6,338 nt of DNA from Actinomycetota bacterium. GTDB lineage: Bacteria; Actinomycetota; Coriobacteriia; Anaerosomatales; D1FN1-002. Below are positions 5,461 through 6,338 of this stretch, piece by piece (the first letter of the stretch is position 1; each line of letters starts with the position of its first letter). The notes under the pieces were generated by a model, which saw only the letters and a program-made list of their open reading frames with translations, had not been told where the DNA came from and made no database searches. The translations under genes and the position numbers were made by a program. The stretch covers positions 1-6,338 of the forward strand of contig VAUM01000096.1 of NCBI GenBank assembly GCA_005774595.1, given 5' to 3'.

Positions 5461-6338
5461 GTGGTGCCGGCGGTCGAACTGATCGAGGCGAAGCGCGACG
5501 GCGCGAAGCACGCCGAGGCGGACATCGCCGCGCTCGTCGGCGGCTACGTCGCCGGCGCGGTGCCGGACTACCAGATGGCGGCGTGGCTGATGGCCGCCTT
5601 CCTGCGCGGCCTCGACGCCGACGAGACCGTGTGGCTGACGCGGGCGATGGTCGGGTCCGGGACGACGCTCGACCTTTCGGGCGTGCCCGGCGTGAAGGTC
5701 GACAAGCACTCGACCGGCGGCGTGGGTGACACGGTGACGCTCGTGGTCGCGCCGGTGGTCGCCGCGTGCGGCGTGCCGGTGGCCAAGATGTCCGGCCGCG
5801 GTCTCGGGCACACAGGCGGGACGCTGGACAAGCTCGAGTCGGTCCCGGGGCTGCGGACCGCGCTTTCTGCCGACGAGTTCGCGCGGCAGGTCGCGCGGGT
5901 CGGCGTCGCGGTGATGGCGCAGACCGACGACGTGGTTCCAGCGGACCGCCTACTCTACGCGCTGCGTGATGTGACCGGCACGGTCCCGTCTGTGCCGCTG
6001 ATCGTGAGCTCGATCGTCAGCAAGAAGGTCGCGGGCGGCGCCGACGCGGTGCTGCTCGACGTGAAGTGCGGCTCGGGCGCGTTCATGCGCACGCCCGCAG
6101 CCGCGCGCGCGCTCGCCGGCGAGCTCGCGCGCGTGGGCGCGGCGTTCGGGAAGCGGTTCTCGGCCGTGGTGACGGACATGGACGCTCCGCTCGGCGACGC
6201 GGTGGGAAACGCGCTCGAGGTCGCCGAGGCGATCGCGGTGCTTTCCGGCGAGGGGCCGCCGCGCCTGGCCGAGGCGTGCGAGCAGGTCGCCGCGCGGATG
6301 CTCGTCCTCGGCGGCGTGGCCGCCGACGTGGAGGAGGG
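5461..6338 (+). CDS. Pyrimidine-nucleoside (thymidine) phosphorylase, N-terminal part
   Basis: About 292 residues are visible of an expected 430 or so; the frame is still open at the window end. The enzyme phosphorolyses thymidine, deoxyuridine and often uridine to the free base and (deoxy)ribose-1-phosphate, the substrate of the adjacent DeoB. Family motifs run from the N-terminus: ELIEAKRDG, the helical DYQMAAWLMA segment, KVDKHSTGGVGD (phosphate-binding Lys82, His83 and Ser84, counting from GTG 5461), VAKMSGRGLGHTGGTLDKLES (Ser111), PADRLLYALRDVTGTVPS (Arg169), SSIVSKKVAGGADAVLLDVKCGSGAFM (Ser184, Lys188), and VGNALEVAEAI. The base-recognising Arg, Ser and Lys are all present. Starts at GTG 5461 or 5464 are both possible: the first follows the deoB TGA directly with better ribosome-site spacing, while the second gives residue numbers identical to the Geobacillus enzyme. 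The broad PyNP (pdp) and thymidine-specific (deoA) types cannot be told apart confidently here, so no symbol is given. Confidence 0.93.
   Translation, partial: MVPAVELIEAKRDGAKHAEADIAALVGGYVAGAVPDYQMAAWLMAAFLRGLDADETVWLTRAMVGSGTTLDLSGVPGVKVDKHSTGGVGDTVTLVVAPVVAACGVPVAKMSGRGLGHTGGTLDKLESVPGLRTALSADEFARQVARVGVAVMAQTDDVVPADRLLYALRDVTGTVPSVPLIVSSIVSKKVAGGADAVLLDVKCGSGAFMRTPAAARALAGELARVGAAFGKRFSAVVTDMDAPLGDAVGNALEVAEAIAVLSGEGPPRLAEACEQVAARMLVLGGVAADVEE

Noticed and set aside
2422..5811. Several long open frames on the minus strand opposite the ATPase, deoB and phosphorylase genes (up to about 515 residues)
   Set aside because: They mirror the real genes, are rich in Arg, His, Ala and Ser without domain motifs, and arise because GC-rich third positions leave few stops on the opposite strand.

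Overview
The window is very GC-rich (by eye roughly 70%, with G or C at most third codon positions). All recognisable genes read left to right. It looks like a bacterial chromosome. The mix of complex I, an anti-sigma-28 factor, a type IV pilus/type II secretion ATPase, GTG starts and high GC would suit a motile actinobacterial lineage such as Coriobacteriia-like or other deep-branching Actinomycetota. That placement is inference at low to moderate confidence; no marker gene here settles it.

Layout. (1) 1-1609: the end of a respiratory complex I (nuo) operon, with the C-terminus of NuoM overlapping a complete NuoN by 4 bases. (2) 1610-1887: a 278-base non-coding stretch with a good sigma-70-type promoter (TTGAAA, 17-base spacer, TAGAAT), a 10-base direct repeat flanking it, and a predicted leader of about 170 nt holding strong hairpins. 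It leads into (3) a small gene for a FlgM-like anti-sigma-28 factor (1888-2142). (4) 2143-2276: a short gap with a perfect hairpin and a weak possible promoter, followed by (5) a 95-residue two-helix membrane protein (2277-2564) resembling half of a YggT-type protein. (6) 2594-6338: a tightly packed run of three genes. These are a PilB/GspE-family ATPase with a complete N-terminal MshEN domain (predicted cyclic di-GMP sensor), phosphopentomutase (deoB), and a pyrimidine-nucleoside phosphorylase cut by the window end. The junctions are a 1-base overlap and a zero-base gap.

How the genes fit together. NuoM/NuoN are proton-pumping subunits of NADH:quinone oxidoreductase. DeoB and the phosphorylase form a standard nucleoside-salvage pair: the phosphorylase releases (deoxy)ribose-1-phosphate and DeoB isomerises it to the 5-phosphate for central metabolism. 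The middle of the window concerns surface motility: FlgM would restrain the flagellar sigma factor, and the PilB-type ATPase would power pilus or pseudopilus assembly, probably under c-di-GMP control. The least expected points are the lone flgM with a structured leader away from other flagellar genes, and the close coupling of the pilus ATPase to nucleoside salvage. I saw no wholly new system, mobile element, tRNA, rRNA or CRISPR array.
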